Source: Alkaliphilus peptidifermentans DSM 18978 (GTDB lineage Bacteria; Bacillota; Clostridia; Peptostreptococcales; Natronincolaceae). From it: a stretch of DNA of 64,000 nucleotides. How positions within the stretch are numbered: position 1 is the first letter of the stretch; every line of letters begins with the position of its first letter. Shown in pieces: positions 23,338 through 33,381 of this stretch. Both the position numbers and the translations under genes were made by a program. The stretch is taken from positions 124,001 through 188,000 of the forward strand of contig NZ_FMUS01000005.1 in the NCBI RefSeq assembly GCF_900101495.1, in the 5' to 3' direction. The notes beneath the pieces were generated by a model. That model saw nothing but the letters and a program-made list of their open reading frames with translations, made no database searches and had not been told where the DNA came from.

Positions 23338-25728
23338 TTAGTCTACGATAGAATCTAAGGACTCTATCTCTATTTCAATTGCTGCTTTAAACACATTCAA
23401 GAAATAGGTTTCAAGATTATACTTGAATTTTGCAAATAAATTACAATATATTCCTAAATAGACAGCAGTGTCAGTATAATAAGACCTCTTAGATACACCA
23501 TACTTATTAGTGTTATGATTTGGGTTAAGGTATTTGGTTGAATCCATGTAAATCATATTAATATTTGCACCAGAAGTATTTTTAATAATATTCCTATCAA
23601 ATAATTTATATGAAATCAATGTAGCTCTACTAATTGCGTTAGATATAATCTTTTTTGCAATTCCGTTTACATTAATCTCACTTCCAATGTCATAGCGTTT
23701 TTTAAGAAATTCAGTCAATGGTACCTCTAATATTGCCTCAACAGCATTAATCTTATTATCTGACTTTAGAACTAAGCTATTGATATACTTCACTATTTTT
23801 GCGGCTTTATCCTCTGCATTATAACCACTGCTACTAATGTCTTTTATAATAGAACGATTGTACCACAAATAGAATTCGTAATAAATATATCTAAAATCCC
23901 ACGAATGTAAAGACAAAACTTTTTCTAGCTGATCTTGCCACTTAAAGTTTTTAAAACAAACATCAAGAATACCTTCCATTTGATGAACTAAATCTTCTAT
24001 TAACTCATCTTTGGGCTCTACACCATCATTTTTCAGCTTAATCTTTCCTTCTAGTGCAGATACTTTATTTTCCCTTTCTAATATTTGTTTTAATAGATCA
24101 TACCAACTATTGGTAACTGCTATATCATCAATATCTGTGGTTTCTATCATTTCATCGTTTTTGCCTTTACAGATAATTCGGTGAAGTTCCGTATCAAATT
24201 CTCCACTCTTAAGCTTGGTTATTTTGGATAAATAGGCATTATCAAATGCAGCTATGAATTTTTTCACTACTGCATTTCTATCAAGTTGATATTTTTCATT
24301 ATCCCCTTCATTTACGTTATCCTCACTAAGACCAGCAACTAAGTTGTTATGAGTGGTAACAACTTGATCCTTTAGATTTTCAATAAAATCATTATAAGAT
24401 TCCTCATAATATTCATGAGCGCTACATTTATCTAGCTTTGTTATTACTACAACGTTTTGCTCTGGCTCTGATATTATAATATTCTTAAGTTCATCAACAT
24501 ATTTATCGTCTACCAACTCTCCACCTGTACCAGCTGGAATAAGTAAGATTTTATTTTTAACTTCAAAATCAATGGCAATACCAACTTGTTCAGACTTATT
24601 GTGCCCTTGTGAATCTCTGAACACAATACCTTCTCTAAACTTCTTAGGAAGCTTTAGCTTTGCTCTTTCATCACACTTAAAAACCAATACAGCTTGCTCA
24701 AATAATATACGATATGAAATGATTTCTGCAAATTCTTCCTTTTTCTCTTTAAATTTATTAAACGTCTTAGTCGGTATAATCGTTTTATCCAAAATCGTCT
24801 GATCTACCAATGATATTTCATGCCTATACCCGTAAAAATCATTAAATCCGAGCTCACGTTCAATCAAGGAATCAAGTAGGGTCGCTAGAGAAGAATCTTC
24901 AATATTGTCTTCTATAATTGATTGCAAGTCATTCTTACCAGAATATTTCGTTTGTAGTTCTTCAGCAATCTCAAGGAATTCCTTAATTAAGCTATCAGTT
25001 CTAAATAAATTGTAAACGCCTTGAAAAATATCACTATCGTATTTTATCTCTTTTTCATCGACCTTCTTCAATCCTTCTTTATTGCTCTTTTCGCTAATAC
25101 TCTTCTTCAGATCAAAACTAAAGTTGGTATCCATGCTAAGAGCAACTAAGACTAAATCTCTTAAGATATCCCGTTTGGTTCTAGCCTTTAAGAATAATCT
25201 ACTTTCTGTTTCTTCAAGGATAACTATGTCCGTTTGGATAATGGTGCTATTGCCCGAAGGTGTTATGGTTTTTTCTAGAATTTCTTTTCCTTCTTTGTTA
25301 ACAAACTGCTGGCAGAAAGTTGTCTTTCCAGCACCAGTAGTACCAATCAAGTCAATGATAGTTGGATTTTTTGCTCTCAAAACATTCTTATAAAATGTAA
25401 TGATGTCACTGTCATCATAAAACCTCGATAACGTTTCTATTGTTAATTCAAATTCATTCTTCAAGTTCTCTTTATTGATTTTATAAACATATTTATTTAG
25501 CTCTGAGTCTCCCCATTCAATACTTACTCCATACTCTAGGTGACTCTGTAAATATCTCACCAAATTGCAAAATTGAATGATATGTTCTTCCGTTTTAGCT
25601 TCAGCCTCTTTCAGATAAAATTCTTTATGTAGTTGTGTGAAGTATACTCTTTTATGTCCATCCCACGTAATCCCAGTGGATTTAAGTAGTTGAATCGTTC
25701 TTTCACTTAGTTCTTCATGTTTAACCAT
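23338..25728 (-). CDS. Large GTPase of the defence-like island
   Basis: A 796-aa protein with a complete GTPase motif set spread over 300 residues: G1 GTTGAGKT (129-136), a G2-type TPSGNST (156-162), G3 DSQGH (372-376) and G4 TKLD (430-433). The very long insertion between G1/G2 and G3 (about 165-345) is helical. No membrane segment is visible, so a dynamin-like membrane role is not supported. The C-terminal half is helical with no recognised motif. It is 327 bp from the upstream helicase gene, on the same strand, so they may be one system. Confidence 0.88.
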   Translation of the reverse strand: MVKHEELSERTIQLLKSTGITWDGHKRVYFTQLHKEFYLKEAEAKTEEHIIQFCNLVRYLQSHLEYGVSIEWGDSELNKYVYKINKENLKNEFELTIETLSRFYDDSDIITFYKNVLRAKNPTIIDLIGTTGAGKTTFCQQFVNKEGKEILEKTITPSGNSTIIQTDIVILEETESRLFLKARTKRDILRDLVLVALSMDTNFSFDLKKSISEKSNKEGLKKVDEKEIKYDSDIFQGVYNLFRTDSLIKEFLEIAEELQTKYSGKNDLQSIIEDNIEDSSLATLLDSLIERELGFNDFYGYRHEISLVDQTILDKTIIPTKTFNKFKEKKEEFAEIISYRILFEQAVLVFKCDERAKLKLPKKFREGIVFRDSQGHNKSEQVGIAIDFEVKNKILLIPAGTGGELVDDKYVDELKNIIISEPEQNVVVITKLDKCSAHEYYEESYNDFIENLKDQVVTTHNNLVAGLSEDNVNEGDNEKYQLDRNAVVKKFIAAFDNAYLSKITKLKSGEFDTELHRIICKGKNDEMIETTDIDDIAVTNSWYDLLKQILERENKVSALEGKIKLKNDGVEPKDELIEDLVHQMEGILDVCFKNFKWQDQLEKVLSLHSWDFRYIYYEFYLWYNRSIIKDISSSGYNAEDKAAKIVKYINSLVLKSDNKINAVEAILEVPLTEFLKKRYDIGSEINVNGIAKKIISNAISRATLISYKLFDRNIIKNTSGANINMIYMDSTKYLNPNHNTNKYGVSKRSYYTDTAVYLGIYCNLFAKFKYNLETYFLNVFKAAIEIEIESLDSIVD

Positions 25729-26055
25729 AGTAATCCCCCTTTGTTTAATATTATGTTAATGTATATTTAAATATATTATCCATCAACTATGCAATTGTTG
25801 ACTTAATTTAATACTCTTTATTCATCCCGATCCTCCCTATACTCAACAGCCATTTCATCAACCCACCTCTTCCAACACACACATCCATTACGACCTTCAA
25901 TCTTCCGGTTCAGACCCGTCTTATAATATTTGTAATTCAAAGGACTATAAGAAGATTCAAATCGATACTTCTTGTATCCTCTAGGAGTCTCAGTTGCTTA
26001 CGATGAACACTCTCTCTGTAGATTTCTAGCTTCGCTGAAATGATCTCCCACCTCA
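25729..26055 (-). other. Gap with possible coding remnant
   Basis: The gap between GTPase and helicase genes has no complete gene. A leftward open stretch ending at TAA 25820-25818 reads PRGYKKYRFESSYSPLNYKY and ends in GCVCWKRWVDEMAVEYRED, with an interrupting stop upstream. It has no ribosome site or start and looks like the tail of a decayed gene; I cannot name its family. The part 25729-25810 holds nothing recognisable. Confidence 0.35.
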
Positions 26056-28947
26056 TCAACTTCCCCATATTTCAAATGATTTCACTTTACCTGAATTGCT
26101 AATATAGTATCTAGTCGCAGCAAGTACTTCTTGAATCTTTTCTGGCATTGCTACACTTTTACTAATTGAGGGTTGGACGGCAACGATCTTCCCTCTAAAT
26201 AATTTATCTTGTTGCTTTATATCTCGTAAGAATACTTCATAATCTCCTTTTTTAAATTCACAATGCCCTGACTTTCTTCGAACTTTTATTTTTTGCAGAA
26301 ATGTTGATTTTGTTTTCAGCCATATTATTGATTTAACTGATTGACCAGTAACCTCATAAATATCGCTCAAACTAGAATTAAAATTTTTCGCACTCATCGC
26401 TTTTACATGATATAAAATAACTTCAACTTCTGATTCCTTATTTTCAATAGTTATGAAATCAGCGATCTCACCTGTGCTGTGATCATATATTATATAATCT
26501 AAATTAGAGTTATCCATTAGAACTTCAAAAAGTGTATCCTGTATAGACTTTCCTTTCTTTTTAGTTTTTTTATTCTTGAACTCTAAAGTTACATTAGTCC
26601 CATACTTTTCTTTCCATGGTATAGAAATTATATTCTCATCTGAAAAAACTATCGCTTCTGGATCACCCTTGCTAATTTCAATGCCCTGAATCATAACATC
26701 ATCAGTAGTACGAAATATTAATGGATAATCTGCTAAGTACAAAGAAAGACTTATTTTATGTCTCCCTTCTAGAACCACTATTTTTTCATCTTCAATATAA
26801 TATTTTCCGTTTATGTCACAAGTAATAGTTTGTCCTATCTCTCCCATTGATACAATTAATGTTATAAAATCATTTGAGACTTCAAGTATCTTTATATTAA
26901 AGTCAGTAATAAGACCTATCATACTATCTGAATCTCTATCATAAACCAATGATGGATTTGTATAAGTATCCCCTGAAAAATCAGCTAAATATATATTCGA
27001 TGGATACCCTTCCAATCTTTTAGGTATTGGTAGAAAGTCAAAATTAGTATTGGTTTTCACAACAATCTCAGGATTAAATATTTTAGTTCCATTTAAATCA
27101 CACCATTTAATGTAATCTTTTAATGATGCGTATGCGCTGCTCCAAATCTTTGAACCACTACTGTAACCAATAGTAATTTGTTGTTCATCCGAAAACGCTT
27201 TGCAAAATACATGCCCGGCCGAATATAATTTCCCAGTACTTGGATCTATTGCCTGACTCACATCTGTTCCAGCGGATATTCTGTAAGATTCGCCCGACTC
27301 ATTAAATCTGTTCATCATACCTGAATTAAAAATTTCAAAATCATTTAGATTTCCTAGTACTCTATTTATCTCATGTTTTGCAATCTTTTCATAACTCTGA
27401 GAAAAAGCTTCGACAATCTTTTCATAAATAAATTCACTTTTCACTTGCGAATAAATATATAGTATATTTGTTTTCTCCTGAAAATGAATTACATAAAGAA
27501 AATTTTCCTCATCTTTTACAAACTCACCTGTATACCATTTCGGACTTTCAAATCCCTTTCCTATTGCTACAATAGTATTGTCTTCTTTATTTATATAAGG
27601 TCCATATTCAACATTACATATTTCAGGAAAAGTACCATGCATATTAAATCCAAGTACTTTATACAGCTTAGCATGACAATTAGGTTTAATCGTATGTAAA
27701 GACAAATTCATTTCTCGCTCAACTTGATTGCGTTTTTCAATAACATACTCACTTATATATTCTTTTTCAGACTCTTCTCTTTCTATTTTACTTTCACTTA
27801 AATCTATTATGATTTCTTGCCAGATTGCATCACTTTTATATAATGCTGTATTTTCAATAATTAACTCATCATCATTCATAGCGATAAATTTTGCCACATC
27901 GATGTTTGAAGCATTGGTACGTGCGAATCTGCCTATAAATTGGAGTGTGTTTGCTAATGATTTGTGTGGATCATGGACTGCTGCAATTTTTAAATTAGGA
28001 AAATCAAATCCTTCTCCTAACATATCAACGCATATTATTCCATCCAACTCTTTATCTCGTAGTTCTTTGATATATTGGTTCATCGTTTTTATACTCATAG
28101 AACTGTCTATGCGTTTTAAGTTTAATATTGTTTCAGTAGCATATAAATCCTCTAAATCTTTAGCTCTTGGTTTACTACTTGCCCTTACCATCAAGAAATG
28201 TTCATATCCTTTTTCTCTATCCAATAAAAATATTGATTCTGCTTTTTTTGCAATGAGAAAATCTTTATTTTCATCTGCAGCTATTGGAATGTACTGTATT
28301 TCTCCAAAAATACCATCCTTATAAGCTTGAGACAACGGATAGTTATAAATGAAATTTCCTTTGATTGTTTTGTTATCCATTCGAAATGGAGTAGCGGTAA
28401 ACAAGACTTTCTTTGATTCATTCATATTTTCTAATATCTCGGTCCAAGTTTTAGCTGGCACATGGTGTGCTTCATCGATTAAAACTAAATCAAATTTTCG
28501 CTTGAAGCTCTCGACATTTGAAATACTCAAACCAGCTTGTGGTGTAGCCACCACAACATCTGCTATATTAATACTATTCTCTTGATCTTCAGTAAACAAT
28601 TTCTTCATTTCAAATACTTTTGGTTTTTTAATACTATTTGGTAAAACATTTATTCTAATTAATGTATCTAATGTAGAATATTCCTCTGTAATTTGGTTAC
28701 GTACTAGTCTACTAGGGGTTACAACTAATATTTTCTTTGCCTCAAGAACGTAAGGAGTCATTATCAAAACAGCAGTTTTTCCAGATCCTGTAGGCATAAC
28801 AATTATTGCCACTTTCGATTTATTAACTGTAAAAAATGATGAGATAGAATGAATTGCTCCTAATTGGGCATTTCTTAATCCATCATTTTTATCACTAGAT
28901 TTTGGATATTTTAGCTTACTATAATTTCTAGCAAAGTAGCTTTTCAA
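26056..28947 (-). CDS. DEAH helicase with C-terminal nuclease-like domain
   Basis: I choose TTG 28947, six bases after GAGGTGAT; the frame opens at a GTG (28980) without a site. The product is about 963 aa. Superfamily 2 motifs are complete: MPTGSGKT (51-58), DEAH (158-161), TATP (184-187), LGEGFDFP, and QFIGRFAR (336-343). A long middle region (about 420-790) is unassigned. Near the end, GEIADF (826-831) and VILYHVK (843-849), followed by the DIYEVTGQ helix, resemble a PD-(D/E)XK nuclease. This layout fits a restriction or defence effector next to the GTPase and an R-M pair. Confidence 0.88.
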   Translation of the reverse strand: MKSYFARNYSKLKYPKSSDKNDGLRNAQLGAIHSISSFFTVNKSKVAIIVMPTGSGKTAVLIMTPYVLEAKKILVVTPSRLVRNQITEEYSTLDTLIRINVLPNSIKKPKVFEMKKLFTEDQENSINIADVVVATPQAGLSISNVESFKRKFDLVLIDEAHHVPAKTWTEILENMNESKKVLFTATPFRMDNKTIKGNFIYNYPLSQAYKDGIFGEIQYIPIAADENKDFLIAKKAESIFLLDREKGYEHFLMVRASSKPRAKDLEDLYATETILNLKRIDSSMSIKTMNQYIKELRDKELDGIICVDMLGEGFDFPNLKIAAVHDPHKSLANTLQFIGRFARTNASNIDVAKFIAMNDDELIIENTALYKSDAIWQEIIIDLSESKIEREESEKEYISEYVIEKRNQVEREMNLSLHTIKPNCHAKLYKVLGFNMHGTFPEICNVEYGPYINKEDNTIVAIGKGFESPKWYTGEFVKDEENFLYVIHFQEKTNILYIYSQVKSEFIYEKIVEAFSQSYEKIAKHEINRVLGNLNDFEIFNSGMMNRFNESGESYRISAGTDVSQAIDPSTGKLYSAGHVFCKAFSDEQQITIGYSSGSKIWSSAYASLKDYIKWCDLNGTKIFNPEIVVKTNTNFDFLPIPKRLEGYPSNIYLADFSGDTYTNPSLVYDRDSDSMIGLITDFNIKILEVSNDFITLIVSMGEIGQTITCDINGKYYIEDEKIVVLEGRHKISLSLYLADYPLIFRTTDDVMIQGIEISKGDPEAIVFSDENIISIPWKEKYGTNVTLEFKNKKTKKKGKSIQDTLFEVLMDNSNLDYIIYDHSTGEIADFITIENKESEVEVILYHVKAMSAKNFNSSLSDIYEVTGQSVKSIIWLKTKSTFLQKIKVRRKSGHCEFKKGDYEVFLRDIKQQDKLFRGKIVAVQPSISKSVAMPEKIQEVLAATRYYISNSGKVKSFEIWGS

Positions 28948-29477
28948 TTCTATCACCTCTAATTTTTGTTTAATAATCACTTGTAATCAATATTTGCAAT
29001 ACAACTGTTTCCTACATCACAGTTTCATAAACACAAATCTACTATCCAACTAATTGATCAATATGTTATCCCTTGATTACTTCGATAAAAAAAGACTAAT
29101 TCCTACTAAATTTTGTATGCAAATTTCGACATAAAGTTAATAATAAATTACATTATGCATTTACTTATTAAACAAAAGGCCATAAATTGCAATTCTAGTT
29201 GCTAATTATGGCCTTAATGATCTGTAGTAATAAAAATTTCTTCACATTTCTAGTTGTTTTATCTTTTTTTGCCCCTTCTATATCAATATCTAGTTGGTTA
29301 GCAAAAGACGCGCAATAAAGCATTCACTAACTAATTCTTCTTTAGATGAGTGTGCTTTTTTTCATCATTTTTATGGCCTAAGCTTCTTCACTTTAAAGCC
29401 CTTTAAATATTTAAGTTATGTTGTTTCTACAGCTATGTTCATTTCTAAAAGATTAATAACAATATTTATCATGTTTA
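28948..29477. other. Gene-free gap with terminator and decay
   Basis: No complete gene is seen. Besides the hairpin at 29176-29215, the part 29270-29400 holds a short leftward open stretch (SKEELVSECFIARLLLTN, then stop) with no start, perhaps the tail of a lost gene. The remainder is AT-rich with no repeat or promoter that I can support. Confidence 0.4.
29176..29222 (-). terminator. Hairpin between endonuclease and helicase genes
   Basis: AAGGCCATAA (29176-29185) pairs with TTATGGCCTT (29206-29215), with a partly paired TTGCAA/GTTGC inner part; reading leftward it is followed by TTGTTT. It probably ends the transcript of the restriction endonuclease. Confidence 0.65.
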
Positions 29478-31088
29478 CTATTGTGGTTTTAAAATTATTG
29501 TGTAGCTTCCCTTACTTCTACCTGAACCATTGCTTATGGTGTAGTCAGTATAAACTTCATTTGTTAATTCCCCACCTTTAAAGATAAAACCTATTGAGTA
29601 AGGGTTGTCAAACCATCCTTTGCCGGTAAATAAACTAGCTTTTAAACCAGTGTTGGTTTCTATAACTTCTTTTATAAATTGCTTAGTTTCTTTACTGATT
29701 TTGCTAGCATAGTCTTTGTCCAAAATTCCACTACCACTAATTTTAAATTTTTTCAAATAAAATGCTTTTAAATCTTCTTCTTTAATTTCTAAGTCTCGTA
29801 TTATTTTTTTGTTAAGATGTAGTTTTTCTGTATCACTATATAAAAGTAGTCCAACAATAATAAATTCTACTTCATTTATATATTTTTCAAAAGCATTTTT
29901 AAAAGTATTATTTGTTAGCTTTACTATAGTATATCTTTGTGAATCAGCTCTTTTAACTGATATCCCAGAGTTTTTAATTATCTTATAGCTTCTTATATCC
30001 TTTACATCTTTTTCTGTTATTTGATATTCCTTCTGTAACAAATAATCTTTACTTAGGTTTGCTTGTATAATAAAGCAATCAGCTTTACATTTAACTTTTT
30101 TTCCAGTTAGTTTTGATTCTTTGTTACCATCGACTTTTACTATATAGTAATTTTCTTTATCATCTTCTAAACTGCAAGCATTGGAAAGCACCTTCCAAAA
30201 CTTATGTTTCTTATTTTTATTCATAAGCTTAGACAAGTTGAATTCCTCTTTGTTTCCTTCAAAAGTTCCTATATTGCTAGCTTTCATAAGCATCAGACTT
30301 TCAAAATCTTGTACCATAGAGCTATATTTAAACTGTATCTCCCCTCTTTTCTTTTCATTCTTACCATTTAAACTTACATTCCATGCTTGAACAGATAATC
30401 TGCCTACACTTAGAGTTGGTACATTTCTAATATTTTTCGACTTAGGATTTTGAATATTAAATTCTAAAATTTCTTTTTTGGAAATCCATACACCATCTTC
30501 TGGTCTTCCATGATAAACATAATCTACTTTACTACTGTTATTCCCTTCAAATATAGCTCTACTTAGAATAGTAGCTAAATTTTTCTCTAAAAATTCCTGA
30601 ATTTGATTTCTTTTTAGTGGATATGTTTTTTTAAAACCTTTGAGGTCAAATCTCCCAATTATTTTTCCATCTTTCCCTTTTTTAATAGAAGCTTGTCCGT
30701 GTACTGAGCCATCTCCCCAGATACATAACCTTAAACTATCTTTAATTTCATCTGTTATTTTAACTGTCGGAATTCCACTCAACCATTCAATAAAATCTTC
30801 TATTTTCTCTTGATGGACACTATTACCGGTCCCCATCTTAGTGCTAATTCCAAACTCTTGACCTTCTAGTACTATATAGAAATCTTGCTTTAATTTATTA
30901 CTACTCTCTACTCTAGCACTTATAATCATTTCATCTGTAGTTAATATCTTATTGTCTTCACATATATTCTTTACAAATTTTTTTAGATTTGTGTTTAACT
31001 CTTTTAATTTTTTTCCATTTAATTCGCTTACCATTAACTTTTCATTATTAAATCCGTGTGAATTTGAACCTATAACTCTTTTCCCCAT
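29478..31088 (-). CDS. Probable type II restriction endonuclease
   Basis: A 536-aa soluble protein directly downstream of the fused methyltransferases, the normal place for the cognate endonuclease. Residues D69, S82-T-K84 and E97 fit the S-x-K-x12-E variant of the PD-(D/E)XK site known from Cfr10I/NgoMIV-type enzymes. A second, weaker similar site (D337, S377-V-K379) follows in the C-terminal half. No other family is recognised. ATG 31088 has a GAGGAG site. Assignment as endonuclease rests on context and the partial motif, not on clear homology. Confidence 0.6.
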   Translation of the reverse strand: MGKRVIGSNSHGFNNEKLMVSELNGKKLKELNTNLKKFVKNICEDNKILTTDEMIISARVESSNKLKQDFYIVLEGQEFGISTKMGTGNSVHQEKIEDFIEWLSGIPTVKITDEIKDSLRLCIWGDGSVHGQASIKKGKDGKIIGRFDLKGFKKTYPLKRNQIQEFLEKNLATILSRAIFEGNNSSKVDYVYHGRPEDGVWISKKEILEFNIQNPKSKNIRNVPTLSVGRLSVQAWNVSLNGKNEKKRGEIQFKYSSMVQDFESLMLMKASNIGTFEGNKEEFNLSKLMNKNKKHKFWKVLSNACSLEDDKENYYIVKVDGNKESKLTGKKVKCKADCFIIQANLSKDYLLQKEYQITEKDVKDIRSYKIIKNSGISVKRADSQRYTIVKLTNNTFKNAFEKYINEVEFIIVGLLLYSDTEKLHLNKKIIRDLEIKEEDLKAFYLKKFKISGSGILDKDYASKISKETKQFIKEVIETNTGLKASLFTGKGWFDNPYSIGFIFKGGELTNEVYTDYTISNGSGRSKGSYTIILKPQ

Positions 31089-31126
31089 AAATTAATCTCC
31101 TCTAACATTATTCTATTAAGAAGATT

Positions 31127-31163
31127 ATATAATAAAGGCCATACCTTTTACAAGATATGGCTT
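31127..31163 (-). terminator. Hairpin between methyltransferase and endonuclease genes
   Basis: Reading leftward, AAGCCATAtCTTGTAAAAGgTATGGCCTT forms a near-perfect stem followed by TATTATATAAT. It would separate methyltransferase transcription from the endonuclease gene, as expected if the modification enzyme must be made first. Confidence 0.6.
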
Positions 31164-31308
31164 AAACTGAATAATATGGAGTGTATTATGTTATCGTTCA
31201 AGAAAGTCAGAAGAACACATCTGAACAAAGCGAATCACTTATTACCTAGCTGTCAAAGTGAGTTTGCTCAACATCAACCGAAATTGTGTATGTCATAAAC
31301 AAGAATGT

Positions 31309-33381
31309 TTAATAATTTACTTTTAAGAAAATTATTAAATTTTTAGCAATTTGTTCAATCAATTTTACTACAACACTATTACCTATTTGCTTATAACTCT
31401 GACTATAATTAGGCTTTATTTTATAGTTTTCTGGAAAGCCCATTATTCTAAGGCATTCTTTTTCTGTAAGTTTTCTGCCTAATGAATATATTACTGGCAC
31501 ATTATTCCCCCCCGTACCCATTTTCGCAGTTAGGCAAGGCGAAATTCCATTTCCACTAAATGATACTTTGGATGGCCTTATATTATTTGCAATTATCGGT
31601 TGATCTTCTTTATGTTTTCCTTTATCAATAAAATCCTCTATGTGTGTTTCCATATTTTTTTTAGCAATTTCTGATACAATATAAGATGAATCTACATTTT
31701 CTTCTATAAAATTAGACATAAAAGATGTTAGTTTTGTTTTATGTGGAAATATATTTTTTTCTGAAAGTTCACCATATATATTATTGTCAACACCTACACA
31801 ATACCATCTATTTCTGTTCTGTGGTATTCCATAGTCTTTTGCATTAAGAACTTTCCAAACTACTGAATATTTTAATTCTTTAAGTATTGACAGGATGGTA
31901 CTTAATGTATTTCCATTATCATGACTAACAATACCAGATACATTTTCTAGTATAAAAGCCCTTGGTCTTTTATCTCTTAGAATTCTAGCAACTTCAAAAA
32001 ATAATGTACCTCTAGCATCTTCAAAGCCTAATCTTTTTCCTGCAATAGAAAATGGTTGACAGGGAAAACCTGCACAAAGAATATCATGATCAGGAATTTC
32101 TTCTGTATTTATTTTAATAATATCTCCTGATGGCTCTTCTCCAAAGTTAGTTTTATATGTTTCTCTTGCGTATTTATCTATTTCACTAGAAAATACACAT
32201 TTCCCTCCATTGCTTTCAAGTGCTATTCTAAACCCACCTAAACCAGCGAACAAGTCAATAAATTTTGCTTGGCTATCTTCGTTATTAAGATTAAGAAACT
32301 TTTCTATATGATTAAAAATTTCTCTTATAACTGGTGGACTTACAGCATTTCCCGATTGTTTATAAAGTTGAGTATCGCTTACTCCTGAATTCCGAAGTTT
32401 TTCAATAAACTCATCTTCAAATCCTTGTACTCTGAAATTTTCTATTGGAGTGAATTTTCTAAGTTTTAGTTGTCCATTTTCTTTAACAAGTATTTTAGCT
32501 GAATCAGATCTTGCTAGAACTGTTGGAGAAATACCATTTGTGGAATATACTCTCCTTTGCCTTTCTTGATCATTATGAACTTCTCTTGGCAAATCCAGGA
32601 TTTTTATAATTTTCATTATTTCTTTAGTATCATTAATATTAATATTAATATTTTCTAAATACTTTTTAACTCCCTCATTATCTATAAAATACTTTTTATC
32701 AACCTTTTCTTCTAAAATATCTTTTATAAAAATTTTTTTATTTATTGGCTTTAAAGTATCAAAAAAATTAAACCCAATAAAATCTTTATTATTAAGTTCT
32801 TGTTTTAATTTATTAATTTTTCTACTTCTATAATCTTCTTTAAATCTTTGTGGCTTAATAATATCTTTTATACCTACTATATAGGTTCTATCTCTGCTTT
32901 GTGGAACTCCCATCTCAGAAGAATTTATTACTGTAAAATCTACTGTGTAACCAAGCTCGTTTAATGTATTTAAAATTACTTTTATTGTATTGAAATTATC
33001 ATGGCTTACTAAGTTTTTTACATTTTCTAAAAATACTACTTTTGGTTGTTTTTCTTTTATGATACGTGCTATATCAAAAAATAGTGTTCCTCTTGTATCA
33101 TCAAATCCATTTCTTTTTCCTGCTATGCTAAACGCTTGACATGGAAATCCACCAACAAGAATGTCATGATCTGGAATTGTTTTTGCTTCTATTTTAGTTA
33201 TATCACCATTTAGATTATGATTAGGATAATTTGCAAGATACGATTTTTGTGCATATTTGTCAATCTCAGAAGAAAAAATAACTTCTGCCTCTAAATTAGA
33301 ATACTTCAATCCTTCCTCAAAACCACCAATTCCAGAAAATAAAGATACTACTCTATATTTTTGTCTTTTTTTATCCATCAT
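31309..33381 (-). CDS. Tandem-fused cytosine-C5 DNA methyltransferases
   Basis: One 690-aa chain holds two complete Dcm-type enzymes. Domain 1 (10-365): SLFSGIGGF, catalytic PCQ at 80-82, ENV at 119-121, QSRDR, and QLYKQSGNAVSPP. Domain 2 (372-690): DLFAGLGGF, PCQ at 440-442, ENV at 479-481, QNRNR, and SYKQIGNSVVV. The target-recognition regions differ (about 180-300 and 545-625), so each half probably reads a different strand of an asymmetric site. The start may be either of two adjacent ATGs. The probable partner nuclease lies downstream. Confidence 0.95.
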   Translation of the reverse strand: MMDKKRQKYRVVSLFSGIGGFEEGLKYSNLEAEVIFSSEIDKYAQKSYLANYPNHNLNGDITKIEAKTIPDHDILVGGFPCQAFSIAGKRNGFDDTRGTLFFDIARIIKEKQPKVVFLENVKNLVSHDNFNTIKVILNTLNELGYTVDFTVINSSEMGVPQSRDRTYIVGIKDIIKPQRFKEDYRSRKINKLKQELNNKDFIGFNFFDTLKPINKKIFIKDILEEKVDKKYFIDNEGVKKYLENINININDTKEIMKIIKILDLPREVHNDQERQRRVYSTNGISPTVLARSDSAKILVKENGQLKLRKFTPIENFRVQGFEDEFIEKLRNSGVSDTQLYKQSGNAVSPPVIREIFNHIEKFLNLNNEDSQAKFIDLFAGLGGFRIALESNGGKCVFSSEIDKYARETYKTNFGEEPSGDIIKINTEEIPDHDILCAGFPCQPFSIAGKRLGFEDARGTLFFEVARILRDKRPRAFILENVSGIVSHDNGNTLSTILSILKELKYSVVWKVLNAKDYGIPQNRNRWYCVGVDNNIYGELSEKNIFPHKTKLTSFMSNFIEENVDSSYIVSEIAKKNMETHIEDFIDKGKHKEDQPIIANNIRPSKVSFSGNGISPCLTAKMGTGGNNVPVIYSLGRKLTEKECLRIMGFPENYKIKPNYSQSYKQIGNSVVVKLIEQIAKNLIIFLKVNY

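Noticed and set aside
23338-25728. Dynamin-like membrane GTPase
   Set aside because: GTPase motifs fit in part, but no membrane-binding segment or paired hydrophobic helix is visible.
29294-29581. 95-codon rightward ORF
   Set aside because: Overlaps the 3' end of the endonuclease gene on the other strand, lacks a ribosome site, and has biased hydrophobic composition typical of reverse-strand AT-rich sequence.
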